Shown: positions 32,813 to 42,743, numbered from the stretch's first letter. The stretch: 64,000 nucleotides of DNA from JAFLCM01 sp046154665 (GCA_046154665.1 JBJXFG010000002.1:29553-93552); one strand, 5' to 3'. The notes: generated from the sequence alone by a model not told the origin. Translations and numbers: made by a program.

Positions 32813-33760
32813 TCACGCCGTTCTCGATGTCACGATGTGGTTCACCGTGCCTGGCTGCACCGCATCAGCCAACTTGGGGCTCAAGTCGCCTGAACTGTGC
32901 CAACTTGTGCCTGACAGATCAACCGAACAGCCTGCCAGAGCAAGTCGCTGCGCAAGCCCTTGCCGGGCAACACTGTCGTTTGACAAGCGATGCACATGCA
33001 CGCCGGCAATGTCACTGAACGGCCGACTTTCTCCGATTTGGACCATTACAGTACGGGTCGGGCAGCGACCCACTGCCATACCTGCTTCAAATAGTACATT
33101 AGGACGGGACTGCCCAGTCAGTTTAATGTCGTGCGGCGGATCATTCTCAAAGCGGAACTCGGGCCGTAAATGAGCCAATTCATCAGGAGTGAACAGCACT
33201 ACCACCGCTTGAGCCGATGTAAATGCCGCATCGAGTATCTCGCCAATGTACGGGGAAGGTCTTCCTGTGCGTACGATGGCCTGTGACCATTCGAGTGGAT
33301 TCAAGCGGATTGATCTCAAGAAAGAAAACAATCCATCTCGAGCTAGAGTGTTGCGCCCGTGAACCACAAACACGTCCGCAGGATGCAGCTTTACCGCGCT
33401 CACAGCTGCGACGGCTGCGGGTCCACTGCTGGATACCGGCTCATTGGGCCAGTAATCTGCCACTTCACCCGCTATAGCCGCAAGTAGCCCATCGGCCGAC
33501 TGCATGCCGTCGACATATGCCTCGCGATGCCATCCAGAATTATCTGCATCAAGAGAAACCACCATCGACCAAAAACTTATTTGTTCGAATGCTTTGAGGT
33601 GGGCCGACTCGGCACCGAATGCATTGCGGAGTAGCGCCTTTACATCATGATTCCATTTAACAAATTCCGCCGACTCCGTGGAACTGCTCTTGAGCGCAAT
33701 GATGGCCCCTCGAAGTGCATTCGCTTTATCAATGACAAATGCCTTTGCGAGAGTGGCCAT
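32813..33760 (-). CDS. TIR-like nucleotide-binding protein, probable defence effector
   Basis: 315 residues from ATG 33760, with GGAG 6 bases upstream. Residues ~1-110 form a helical domain (FVKWNHDVKALLRNAFG). From ~128 comes the TIR-like fold of the predicted nucleotide-binding (CAP12/Pycsar-effector TIR) group: DVFVVHGRNTLARDGLFSFL, SPYIGEILDAAFTSAQAVVV, LFTPDELAHLR, RPNVLFEAGMAVGR and RTVMVQIGESRPFSDIAGVH. The Glu in LFEAGMA sits where the NADase glutamate is expected. Such proteins degrade NAD+ in antiphage defence, often after a cyclic nucleotide signal. No cyclase or other partner lies nearby. Base composition is visibly less GC-rich than the neighbours, suggesting acquisition. Confidence 0.82.
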   Translation of the reverse strand: MATLAKAFVIDKANALRGAIIALKSSSTESAEFVKWNHDVKALLRNAFGAESAHLKAFEQISFWSMVVSLDADNSGWHREAYVDGMQSADGLLAAIAGEVADYWPNEPVSSSGPAAVAAVSAVKLHPADVFVVHGRNTLARDGLFSFLRSIRLNPLEWSQAIVRTGRPSPYIGEILDAAFTSAQAVVVLFTPDELAHLRPEFRFENDPPHDIKLTGQSRPNVLFEAGMAVGRCPTRTVMVQIGESRPFSDIAGVHVHRLSNDSVARQGLAQRLALAGCSVDLSGTSWHSSGDLSPKLADAVQPGTVNHIVTSRTA

Positions 33761-33785
33761 GTGTTCTCCAGTACGCTTTGAAGCA

Positions 33786-33820
33786 GCAAAATGTCAGGGT
33801 CGCCTTCCGGCGACCCTGAC
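33786..33820 (-). terminator. groEL terminator
   Basis: A perfect 12-base stem, GTCAGGGTCGCC (33793-33804) with GGCGACCCTGAC (33809-33820), loop TTCC, followed on the minus strand by ATTTTGC. It begins 4 bases past the groEL stop. Confidence 0.9.
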
Positions 33821-33823
33821 TCG

Positions 33824-35461
<1,638 letters not shown>

Positions 35462-35483
35462 GTTTTTTCCTTTTGAGGAGGTT

Positions 35484-35676
35484 CAACGCGGAGATCGCGG
35501 AGAACGCGGAGGAAGGCTAGAGAGTTTGAATCGAAGTACGGGATGAGATGGTGAGGCGAACAGGGTGAGGACAAATCGGAGCACCGCGGTTCTTAGAGAA
35601 AGTTGAGATCCACACGGATGTCTCTCTCAACTCTCGCTGCTGTCTCTCTCCGCGGCCTCCGCGTGCTCCGCGTTGA
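35484..35676. repeat. CGCGGAG word repeats as an inverted pair
   Basis: Arm 1 (35484-35517) is built of AACGCGGAGATCGCGGAG-type words; arm 2 (35648-35676) is its inverse (CTCCGCGGCCTCCGCG). Together they bracket the gap between orf73 and groEL. An almost identical pair brackets the ctaE-cox4 gap. Confidence 0.9.
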
Positions 35677-35685
35677 GAATGCCCT

Positions 35686-35907
35686 TCACCCGATCTGCAG
35701 CCAAGCCACGCGCTCGGCGTCGATGATGAAGATGCTCTTGCCGTCGGTGACTTTGACGAGGTGGTCTTCCTCGTCGGGGATGAGCATGGCGTGCTTGACG
35801 GTGATGCTGGCGACGCCGACGGAGATGTGGACGTTGGCGAAGGCGACGCCGAGGGTGCGTTCGCCGTTGAGTTCGCGGAGGGCTTGGCGGAGTTGGTCGT
35901 TGGTCAT
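35686..35907 (-). CDS. Small conserved-looking protein between groES and groEL
   Basis: 73 residues (start MTNDQLRQALRELNGERT; end IFIIDAERVAWLQIG). Not recognised. A short N-terminal helix and a beta-rich body are likely, with no signal or membrane segment, so it is cytoplasmic. Its place between groES and groEL, in the same direction, suggests co-transcription and perhaps a chaperonin-linked role, but this is inference. No clear ribosome site. Word repeats fill the gaps on both sides. Confidence 0.65.
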   Translation of the reverse strand: MTNDQLRQALRELNGERTLGVAFANVHISVGVASITVKHAMLIPDEEDHLVKVTDGKSIFIIDAERVAWLQIG

Positions 35908-35923
35908 TTTGGGGAGAGGGACT

Positions 35924-35989
35924 AGGGATCAGGGACCGGGCACCGGGTCGGAGGGATTGGCTGATGCCTGGTCCCTGATCGCCGGTGCC
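35924..35989. repeat. GATCAGGGACCGGG inverted word repeat
   Basis: AGGGATCAGGGACCGGGCAC (35924 onward) and TGATGCCTGGTCCCTGATCG (35962 onward) are inverted relatives filling the groES-orf73 gap. A close relative is at 48557-48582. Confidence 0.85.
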
Positions 35990-35997
35990 TTCGGCAC

Positions 35998-36297
35998 TTA
36001 GTCCTCAACCACAGCCAGAATGTCATCCTCGCTCATGATGAGAAGGGTGTCCTTGTCGAGTTTGACCTCGGTGCCGGCGTAGGACGAGAAGATCACGCGG
36101 TCGCCCTTCTTGACGCTCAGGGGGATGCGGGCGCCGGTGTCGGTGTTGAGGGCGCCGGTGCCGACGGCCTGGATGATGCCGCTCTTGGGCTTGTCCTTGG
36201 CGGTCTCGGGGAGGAAGATGCCGCTGGAGGTCTTGGTTTCGGCTTCGTCGCGTTTGACGAGGATCTTGTCGCCGAGGGGTTTGACTTTCGTGGCCAT
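35998..36297 (-). CDS. groES: Co-chaperonin GroES
   Basis: 99 residues, with AGGAG upstream. It caps GroEL. The opening KVKPLGDKILVKRDEAETKT, the mobile loop (SSGIFLPETAKDKPKSG) and the end VFSSYAG-type segment (DRVIFSSYAGTEVKLD) are typical. First gene of the chaperonin operon. I see no CIRCE element (paired TTAGCACTC/GAGTGCTAA) upstream, so HrcA control is not indicated. Confidence 0.97.
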   Translation of the reverse strand: MATKVKPLGDKILVKRDEAETKTSSGIFLPETAKDKPKSGIIQAVGTGALNTDTGARIPLSVKKGDRVIFSSYAGTEVKLDKDTLLIMSEDDILAVVED

Positions 36298-36329
36298 TGC
36301 TTTGGGGCTCCTTTGAGGGGGGTTAGGTT

Positions 36330-36440
36330 GGCTGGGGGCTTGGGGGCTTGGGGCTTGGGGCTTGAGAGGGTGTAGGGGATAGGGTGTAGGGGATGCGGTC
36401 GGTTGTTGTCTTCTCTTGCTGCTTTGCTGCTTTGCTGGTT
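36330..36440. repeat. Three kinds of word repeat upstream of groES
   Basis: Runs of GGGGCTT (36334-36365), AGGGTGTAGGGGAT (36365-36396) and TTTGCTGC (36417-36438) lie side by side in the gap between the receiver-like gene and groES. The second recurs inverted at 8131-8156, the third at 43576-43596. Confidence 0.9.
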
Positions 36441-36442
36441 TC

Positions 36443-37057
36443 TTACGCCGCCGGCCAGCGGCCCGCGTAGTGCCTTTGCAGCACGCGGCGCATGACTTCG
36501 AGGGCCAGCTCGATATTCACCGGCGGTTCGAGCACCGCGAAGGCACCGGAGCGCAGGGCGTTGCTCAGGCTCCGCGTGTTCTCGCGGCTCGAGCGCTTGC
36601 GTGACACGATGACCGTCGGCGGCGGGTTCTCGAGTCGGCGCAGCAGTTCGATGATGCGTTCGCCGCCCTCTTCAGGAGGCAGCGCTTCGCCGGGGTCGCG
36701 GTCGTCGGCGATGCTGGGGGCGGCGGCGGCCGGAGCATCGAGCGGGAGTGCGAGATCGACCACCGCGATGTGAACCGGGTTGGACCTGATCACACCCGCG
36801 GCCTCATTGCCGCTGCGGGCGCGGAGGGCGCGGACGCCGAAGGGTTCGAGGAGGGTGGGGAGGACGTCGACCCAGGACTGGGGCTGCCAGCCGCCGTAGG
36901 TGAGGAGAAGGTTCAGGCGGCAGGGTCCGGCGGTGGGGCTTGCTTTGGTGCAGGCTGCGGGACTTGTCGAATCGGCCGGGCCGAAGCGCGCTGCGAAACC
37001 CTGCCCACCCGTGCGGGGGTTGATCGGGTCGGCGTCATGGGTGCGAACGATGGGCAC
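36443..37057 (-). CDS. Receiver-like regulatory protein
   Basis: 204 residues if the GTG at 37057 is used; the true start may lie later, because the first ~45 residues look unstructured. From ~48 a receiver-type (CheY-like) fold can be followed: LNLLLTYGG, ALRARSGNEAAGVIRSNPVH, IAVVDLALPLD (candidate phospho-Asp), VIVSRKRSSRENTRSLSNAL, and SGAFAVLEPPVNIELALEVM with the final helix. A Pro/Glu-rich insertion follows the Asp. There is no output domain and no kinase nearby. It lies upstream of groES in the same direction. Confidence 0.6.
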   Translation of the reverse strand: MPIVRTHDADPINPRTGGQGFAARFGPADSTSPAACTKASPTAGPCRLNLLLTYGGWQPQSWVDVLPTLLEPFGVRALRARSGNEAAGVIRSNPVHIAVVDLALPLDAPAAAAPSIADDRDPGEALPPEEGGERIIELLRRLENPPPTVIVSRKRSSRENTRSLSNALRSGAFAVLEPPVNIELALEVMRRVLQRHYAGRWPAA

Positions 37058-37289
37058 GCCGATGCATGTGCAAGCGGCTTGCCTGTCGCTGACGGGGTGC
37101 GCGGGCGGTCGGGCCTGCGATCAGCCTTGTTTTTCGCAGAGGAATGCGGGTGCGGAAGGCGTTGGCTGCCAGCGGAATTGACGCTTGGGTCGCGCGGGTG
37201 TCAGAGTGGCAGTTTCTGGCGAGGGGTCAGGTGCGGAGGTGTGGAGGGGGGGCGCGAGGCAGGCACCGGGCGGCCTTACACTGCCGCCC

Positions 37290-37649
37290 ATGACGGACGA
37301 TACGGCGGGTTTGATTTCGGGCTGGTGGCGGCGTCGGGCGTGGGCCGTCGGGGCCGGGGCGGCGGGGATGGTCGGGCTGGGGGGTTTCCGCGGGACGCTC
37401 GCCGGCATCGATTGGTGGGGGCTGATCAGCGGCACGGCGTGGGTCAACCCCAAGACGCACTGGGAGTTTGGCGTCATCGTGGGCTGGAACCTGGTGCTGG
37501 TGCTGGCGGGGATGAACGTGTTGATGCGGATGGTGCGGGGCGGTGCCGGCGCGGATGGGTCGGGCGCGGGTGGGGTGTTCGTTGCGACCGCCGCGATGGT
37601 GGTGGTTGGGGAGTGCGCGGTGACGGCGGCGCGGTGGGTGGTGTTTTGA
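37290..37649 (+). CDS. Small membrane protein
   Basis: 119 residues from ATG 37290 (MTDDTAGLISGWWRRR). Three hydrophobic segments are visible: ~18-36, ~65-85 (FGVIVGWNLVLVLAGMNVLM) and ~95-115. No family recognised. Convergent with the next membrane gene, with a gap of only 11 bases. Confidence 0.55.
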   Translation: MTDDTAGLISGWWRRRAWAVGAGAAGMVGLGGFRGTLAGIDWWGLISGTAWVNPKTHWEFGVIVGWNLVLVLAGMNVLMRMVRGGAGADGSGAGGVFVATAAMVVVGECAVTAARWVVF

Positions 37650-37660
37650 ACGGTGAGAAA

Positions 37661-38167
37661 TCACCCGGCGGGCGTGTGCGTTGAGTCCGGCGCTTCTTCC
37701 GCGCGGATGCGCTGGATGTGCTCGGCGAATGCCGGGTCTTCGCCGCGCAGCAGTTCGTCGAGCGCGGTGCGGAAGTCGGCGCGTCGGCACCAGTCGCGCA
37801 TGTAGTCCTCCCAGCTCTGCCAGAGGCGGCGGGTCTGGGGGTTCATCTTTTCCTCGTAGACGAGGATGTAGGAGCGCTCGAACAGGGCGATGAGGATGTT
37901 GAACAGCGCCTGCTTGCGCTCTTCCTGCTCGGGTTCCATCGGGGTCGTTTCTCTGCCCGGCTCGCCGCCGCGTTTGAGCAGGCCGAGGTCGGCGTTCTCC
38001 ATGACGAGCTTCATGAATGTGGTGTACTCGTCGCTGAGGCGCTGGTAGATCTCTTCTTCGTCGTTCTGGCGCTGGCGGCGCTGCTCCCAGATGAACACCG
38101 CCAGCGCGAACGGGAGCCCGATCACCGTGACGATGTTCGAGGCCATCTCCCACCATTGCGCGGTCAT
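37661..38167 (-). CDS. Single-span membrane protein with soluble helical domain
   Basis: 168 residues from ATG 38167, with GGAG 7 bases upstream. One N-terminal membrane segment (~8-26, IVTVIGLPFALAVFIWEQ) is followed by a mainly helical, charged cytoplasmic domain (RRQRQNDEEEIYQRLSDEY; ALFNILIALFERSYILVYEE; WEDYMRDWCRRADF). It resembles uncharacterised proteins with a single anchor and helical tail. No catalytic motif seen. Confidence 0.6.
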   Translation of the reverse strand: MTAQWWEMASNIVTVIGLPFALAVFIWEQRRQRQNDEEEIYQRLSDEYTTFMKLVMENADLGLLKRGGEPGRETTPMEPEQEERKQALFNILIALFERSYILVYEEKMNPQTRRLWQSWEDYMRDWCRRADFRTALDELLRGEDPAFAEHIQRIRAEEAPDSTHTPAG

Positions 38168-38216
38168 GGGTGTTCTCCGTGTGCGATGCGGGGTCGCGCG
38201 AGCGGCGCTGCTGGGT

Positions 38217-38681
38217 TTACGCGGCTTTCTTGCGCCGAGAGGCTGGTTTGCCGCTTGGCTTCTTCGCGCGCTTCGCAGCGCGGGGCATCGGCCCGATGAA
38301 ATCCGCGGCGGCGCGGGCGAGAAGGCCTGAGCGCGTCTGGCCGTGGCGCTTGGCGTAGCGGTCGATCGCGTCGAGGGTGCGCTCGGGGAGCGTGACGTTG
38401 ATTCGCTTGGCGCGGACTCGAAGGTCGGCGAGGTCGACCGAGACGACGCCCCACGCCGCCCCGGCGAACTCGCGCCGGGCGCGGAGACGCTCGATGGGGG
38501 TTGGCACCGGGACGGGGACACCGTCGTCAACCAGTGATTCGACGTGCAACTCGATCGCTTCTTTCGCCAGCGCGAGAGCTTCGTCCATAGTCTGGCCCGC
38601 GGAGAAGCAGCCGGGCAGATCGGGCACGGTGACGCCGTAGTCGCTGCGGGGCTCTTTGTGGATGGCGACGGGGAAGTTCAT
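38217..38681 (-). CDS. hicB: HicB-type antitoxin
   Basis: 154 residues from ATG 38681, overlapping hicA by 4 bases (ATGA). The N-terminal HicB fold (FPVAIHKEPRSDYGVTVPDL, PGCFSAGQTMDEALALAKEA) masks the HicA active site. A ribbon-helix-helix segment (INVTLPERTLDAIDRYAKRH) binds DNA for autoregulation. The tail is Lys/Arg-rich, ending in RRKKAA. The likely operator is the palindrome at 38881-38895. The order is hicA then hicB. Confidence 0.92.
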   Translation of the reverse strand: MNFPVAIHKEPRSDYGVTVPDLPGCFSAGQTMDEALALAKEAIELHVESLVDDGVPVPVPTPIERLRARREFAGAAWGVVSVDLADLRVRAKRINVTLPERTLDAIDRYAKRHGQTRSGLLARAAADFIGPMPRAAKRAKKPSGKPASRRKKAA

Positions 38682-38869
38682 TGGCTTGGCCTGATGCCAG
38701 CGGACTTGAGGATGGCGCGGACGGTCCCGGTGGGAAGGTCGCGTTTGGGGTGCGGAACGGTGACGACGCCGGGAATCGTGGGGTGTTTGAACTGGTGGTG
38801 GCTGCCACGGGTGCGCACGAGCACCCAGCCGTGGACCGTGAGCAACCGGATGACTTCGCGGCTGGTCAT
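38678..38869 (-). CDS. hicA: HicA-type mRNA interferase toxin
   Basis: 63 residues from ATG 38869, the usual HicA size. A double-stranded RNA-binding-like fold that cuts mRNA. MTSREVIRLLTVHGWVLVRT, the catalytic His in RGSHHQFKHP, and VVTVPHPKRDLPTGTVRAIL are standard. The start follows a -10-like box by 7 bases, so the transcript may be leaderless. Confidence 0.92.
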   Translation of the reverse strand: MTSREVIRLLTVHGWVLVRTRGSHHQFKHPTIPGVVTVPHPKRDLPTGTVRAILKSAGIRPSQ

Positions 38870-38872
38870 CCG

Positions 38873-38895
38873 GAGGATGATACACACGGTGTGTA
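38873..38895 (-). promoter_or_regulatory. hicAB promoter with operator palindrome
   Basis: A perfect palindrome TACACACGGTGTGTA (38881-38895) overlaps a -10-like TATCAT box read on the minus strand. The box is 7 bases from the hicA ATG. HicB binding would block the promoter. Confidence 0.65.
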
Positions 38896-39093
38896 GGCCG
38901 GGGCACTGCTCGGCTGTCTCCACGCGACGATGAAAAGGTGGATCGGGCGGACCCTCGGCGCGATGCGGCGTTCCTCCGCTCCTGGCGGGGCAGGTCTCCG
39001 CAAGCGCGAGCGTTCCACGGGTTTGGCGGCGAAGACACCGCCTTCACCCGCGGCGACACCCCGGCGGTTCTTTGGGCCGCGCAGCGGCACAGG

Positions 39094-40020
39094 CTAGCCC
39101 AGCCCAAGCTTCTTGCGCTTCGCCTCCCACTCGGCCTGCTCGCGCTTGTTGTCGGTGGAGAGTTCGGCGCGGCCCGCACGCATCGCTTCGATCTCGAGCC
39201 TCGTCAGTCGGATCGAGTCCATCTCGTAGTCGCGGAAGGCCTCGACCGAGACCGGGACGATCGGCTCGATCAGGGCGCACATGGCGCGCGCGTAATCCTG
39301 GATTTCCAGCTGCGCGTGCGCGTCCATCCGCAGCGACAGGAACCGCAGCACGTTGTGCAGGTCGCACTTCCAGTACCACTCGGTGTAGATGTTCTGCGGC
39401 AGGCCGACGCGGGCGAGCTCGCGGGCCACGCCGCGCTCGGTCAGCGAGAGGTACTGCTTGTAGTTGGCCTCGCACTTGTCGAGATAGTCGAGGAACTCTT
39501 GAGCGGTGGCGAGGTCGATGGGCTCGTCGCCGCCCTGGCGGTTGACGGTGCTCTGCTTGCGGACGCTGTCGACGCTGGGGCGGTAGAAGCGATCGGTCAT
39601 CACGCTGTAGCGGCCGCTGTACTCGTTGACGTTGGCGGTGCGGTGCCTGATCCACTGGCGGGCCACGAAGATGGGCATGGCGCAGTGGAACTTGAACTCG
39701 ACCATCTCAAACGGCGTGGTGTGCCGGTGGCGGAGGAGGTAGCGGATGAGGCCGCGGTCTTCGTTGATCTTCTTGGTGCCTTCGCCGTAGGAGACGCGAG
39801 CGGCCTGGACGATGGAGGAGTCCGCCGTGGTGCCGCTCGGGATGAGACGCGGCATGGCGTCGAGCAGCGCGACGAAGCCGTGGTCGTGGACGTTTATCTG
39901 CCAGCGGGCCGCGCCGCCCATGACATCGACCAGCGGGCCGGTCTCGGGCATGATGCGGGTGAAGGGCTCTTTGGTTGCGGTGGCGGGCTTGATTTCTGCG
40001 GTGGAATGCGTGTCCGGCAT
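39094..40020 (-). CDS. thyX: Flavin-dependent thymidylate synthase
   Basis: 308 residues from ATG 40020. It makes dTMP from dUMP with methylene-tetrahydrofolate and FADH2. The ThyX motif RHRTANVNEYSGRY is intact (RHRxxxxNExSxR), and VARQWIRHRT and the FLSLRMDAHAQLEIQDYARA helix match the family. The longer open frame upstream is not protein-like and includes paired hairpin repeats (40069-40168). No thyA is in the window. Confidence 0.95.
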   Translation of the reverse strand: MPDTHSTAEIKPATATKEPFTRIMPETGPLVDVMGGAARWQINVHDHGFVALLDAMPRLIPSGTTADSSIVQAARVSYGEGTKKINEDRGLIRYLLRHRHTTPFEMVEFKFHCAMPIFVARQWIRHRTANVNEYSGRYSVMTDRFYRPSVDSVRKQSTVNRQGGDEPIDLATAQEFLDYLDKCEANYKQYLSLTERGVARELARVGLPQNIYTEWYWKCDLHNVLRFLSLRMDAHAQLEIQDYARAMCALIEPIVPVSVEAFRDYEMDSIRLTRLEIEAMRAGRAELSTDNKREQAEWEAKRKKLGLG

Positions 40021-40068
40021 GGTCGACCTCCGTGTCGTCGGAGGATAGCGGCGTGGCAAGTGAGGAAC

Positions 40069-40168
40069 CGAACCCCGAGCACGAGCTCGGGGCCACTTTC
40101 CGACTGGACCTGTGATCCGGCCATCGCAGGGGTGTTCAGCGTGGCCCCGAGCTTGCGCTCGGGGTTCG
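40069..40168. repeat. Nested inverted repeat (two hairpins, mutually inverted)
   Basis: Arm 1 (40069-40096, CGAACCCCGAGCACGAGCTC onward) and arm 2 (40141-40168) match as inverted repeats over 28 bases with 2 mismatches. Each arm is itself a CCCCGAGC/GCTCGGGG hairpin. This is a BIME-like arrangement between the MFS gene and thyX. Confidence 0.93.
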
Positions 40169-40223
40169 GATGCGACAGCCGGCGACTGCGCGCGACATTC
40201 TGCGACAACTTGTCCACACGGGG

Positions 40224-41618
40224 CTACTTCGCCGAGCCGACGCGCCGGATGATCCCCTCGGGCATCATCAGCGCCAGGGCCCCCGCGGCCAGCAGGATCA
40301 CCCCGAACCCGACGAACGCGAGTTCGAGCCGGCCCGCGGGCAGGTCCACCGGTTCGACCGGCGGGCCGAGCATCGCGCCTACCAGCACCGGCGCGACCGC
40401 CGCGATCGCCCACGAGCCGCCCATCATGAGGCTGCTCGCCAGCCCAGTGCGGTGCGGCAACAGGCGCTGCGCCAGCCCGATGGTGATCGGCAGGATCGAA
40501 CTGAAACCCACCGACGTGAGGGCCGCGCACACGTACATCGGCCACAGTCCCCACTGGCTGCCCGCGTACCCGGTGAGCGCGGTGAAGACGGCCCCCGCCA
40601 TCGAGAGGCTGAAGATCGCCCAGCGCTCGGTGCCGGGGCGGATCAAGCGGCCGGCCAGGATCGCGCCGACGCCCATGCCGATGGTCATGGCCACGATGAT
40701 GTTCCCGCTGAGGTTCGTCGCGGCGGCGGGGTTGCCGGGGATCTGGCGTTCGGCCCAGATGTTGAAAAGCACGTACATCGCTGTGTTGACGATGAAGCGC
40801 AGGGCGTTGCCGCAATAGAGGAGCTTGACGGCCTTCCAACGCTCGAGGAGTTCGTCGTCGGGGATCGTGATCGGCGCGGTCGAGTGCCCATTCCGCGTGC
40901 GGTGCGAGACGTGCGACGTCACCTTGTGCAGGATGAACGCCATGACCAGCCCCATCGGCACGAGCACCAGCAGCGACGGCAGGCCGTAGTGCTGGTTCAG
41001 CCGCGTCGAGACGATCGGCCCGATGACGCTGCCGACCATGCCCGCGGCGAAGAACAAACTCACCGCGAGCGAACGCCCGGTCTTCAACACCTGCCCGCCG
41101 AGTTGCCCGGCCTGGGCACCGGCGATGGGGTGATAGATGCCGTTACCGATCATCGCCAGCGAGAGCAGCAGCCAAAGCACCCAGAAGTTGGGGGCCAGCC
41201 CGATGAGGCAAGAGCACACGCACGAGACCGTAAGACCGAGCGGCCCGGCGATGCGCGTGTCGTGGCGGTCGCTCAGCCACGCCGCGAGGGCCTGGGGCAG
41301 CCCGCTGAGGATCTGGTTGCTGGCGTAAATGACGCCGATCTGCCAGCCGGTGAGTTTCAGGTGATCGGCCAGAGCGATCTGCAGGGCGGCGAAGAAAATC
41401 GGGTAGATGTCGACGACGACGTGCGAGCCGCAGACGGTCCAGAACTGGCGCTTGGTGTCGGCGAGGGACTGCGCGTCGGCCTCGACGGGGGCGGCGGCGG
41501 GCTCGCCAAATGCAGGGGCGTCGGAGATTCTTGGGATGCCTGTGCCTTCACGAGCGCCGGCGAGATCGGCCTCGACAGCGGGGAAGGCGGATCGGGTTTC
41601 GGTCGGGGCGGGGGGCAT
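40224..41618 (-). CDS. MFS transporter, fosmidomycin-resistance-like
   Basis: 464 residues from ATG 41618, with twelve predicted membrane segments after a ~55-residue soluble N-terminal part. The sequence after it (FWTVCGSHVVVDIYPIFFAA, SGLPQALAAWLSDRHDTR) resembles the Fsr branch of the major facilitator superfamily, which exports drugs and small acids. Substrate unknown. Two hydrophobic halves are separated by a charged loop (HKVTSHVSHRTRNG). It may be co-transcribed with thyX, but the hairpin pair separates them. Confidence 0.8.
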   Translation of the reverse strand: MPPAPTETRSAFPAVEADLAGAREGTGIPRISDAPAFGEPAAAPVEADAQSLADTKRQFWTVCGSHVVVDIYPIFFAALQIALADHLKLTGWQIGVIYASNQILSGLPQALAAWLSDRHDTRIAGPLGLTVSCVCSCLIGLAPNFWVLWLLLSLAMIGNGIYHPIAGAQAGQLGGQVLKTGRSLAVSLFFAAGMVGSVIGPIVSTRLNQHYGLPSLLVLVPMGLVMAFILHKVTSHVSHRTRNGHSTAPITIPDDELLERWKAVKLLYCGNALRFIVNTAMYVLFNIWAERQIPGNPAAATNLSGNIIVAMTIGMGVGAILAGRLIRPGTERWAIFSLSMAGAVFTALTGYAGSQWGLWPMYVCAALTSVGFSSILPITIGLAQRLLPHRTGLASSLMMGGSWAIAAVAPVLVGAMLGPPVEPVDLPAGRLELAFVGFGVILLAAGALALMMPEGIIRRVGSAK

Positions 41619-41831
41619 CGGAAGCCTGAACGATAGGCGTTCGAGCGATCAGGGGTCGCTTCGGACGCGGCGCTCAGGCATGACACTTCCTACGAAGGAG
41701 CTGGCGCGAGTGTTTGGTTTTGACGTAGCTCGAACGGGGTTCTCGCCCATGCTCGGACTGCACCCTCATCCGACTCTTCGCGGAGGCTCAGCGTGGGCTT
41801 CGGGTAATAAAGAATCGGTTCGGTGCCTGAC

Positions 41832-42698
41832 TTACGCGCGAGAAACCGCAGCGCCCGTTCGCCGCACGCCAGCGCTCGCCGTGATGATCGAGCCGATCAT
41901 CAGCCCCATCACGCTCGCACCCGCGACAGGCCACGTCCAACTCATCGCCGCCATGCCCTCTTGTACGACTTTGTCCTTGGCTCGGAACAGCGTCGGCGGC
42001 GTGACCTGGATCATCGCGTCGTACTGCCACAGGCGCTCGCGGCGCTGTTCTTCCGTCAGGCCTTCGACGGGTTTGTCGTAGGGGCCCGGGGCGACCACGC
42101 GCTCGATGCCTTTGTAGGTCGTGTCCCAAGTCTTGATCGATGACTCCGCCGGGCCGTCGACCAGCAGCTCGGCGAAGCGGTAGCGCCACTCGCGCCGGCG
42201 CACCAGTCCCCACGAGCCCTCGTCATAGCCCTCCGCGGGGTAGCGTGCCGCGGCGATGAGGCGGGGCTTGATGGTGCCGTCGCGGAGCCCGTCCATGATT
42301 GTGGCGTTGTTGCCGCCCTCGCTCTCGACCATGGGGAGGAGCTTGAACCAGTCCTCGTGCTTGAGCATGCCGGGGAGGCGTGGGTCGTAGCGTCCGCCGA
42401 AGTCGAAGCGGACCTTCTGGCCGCGCCATGAGAGGACCAGCGCGGGGGTGACCGAAGCGGGGAAGCGCCCGGTGGCGTCGGCGGTGGACGCCGGCGGATC
42501 GATGGTGACTTCGCAGCGCTCGCCCTGGAAATCGAACGCCTCTACGTCGATGCGCGTGTTGAACCAGAAGTGCGGCTTGTGCTTGAGCTCGGGGCGATCG
42601 GACAGGCGGCGCGCCATGCTGACCGACGACACGCCCAATCCGACAAGCGAAAGGGCAACGAGTGCGGGGCCGAACCACTTTGGGAGGGAGAGGGGCAT
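41832..42698 (-). CDS. Membrane protein at the end of the respiratory operon
   Basis: 288 residues from ATG 42698. N-terminal membrane segment ~8-28 and a C-terminal one ~255-275 (VMGLMIGSIITASAG) enclose a large soluble part (HFWFNTRIDVEAFDFQGERC; LSWRGQKVRFDFGGRYDP). No family recognised. Last in line after ctaC-ctaD-ctaE-cox4, so it may help oxidase assembly or belong to the complex; that is inference from position. Confidence 0.6.
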   Translation of the reverse strand: MPLSLPKWFGPALVALSLVGLGVSSVSMARRLSDRPELKHKPHFWFNTRIDVEAFDFQGERCEVTIDPPASTADATGRFPASVTPALVLSWRGQKVRFDFGGRYDPRLPGMLKHEDWFKLLPMVESEGGNNATIMDGLRDGTIKPRLIAAARYPAEGYDEGSWGLVRRREWRYRFAELLVDGPAESSIKTWDTTYKGIERVVAPGPYDKPVEGLTEEQRRERLWQYDAMIQVTPPTLFRAKDKVVQEGMAAMSWTWPVAGASVMGLMIGSIITASAGVRRTGAAVSRA

Positions 42699-42743
42699 GG
42701 GAACATCTCGAACGACACGCGTCCTGGCGTAACTGGAGTCCTC

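Noticed and set aside
32813..33760. CBASS or Pycsar operon
   Set aside because: Only the TIR-like effector type gene is present; no nucleotide cyclase lies within the window on either side.
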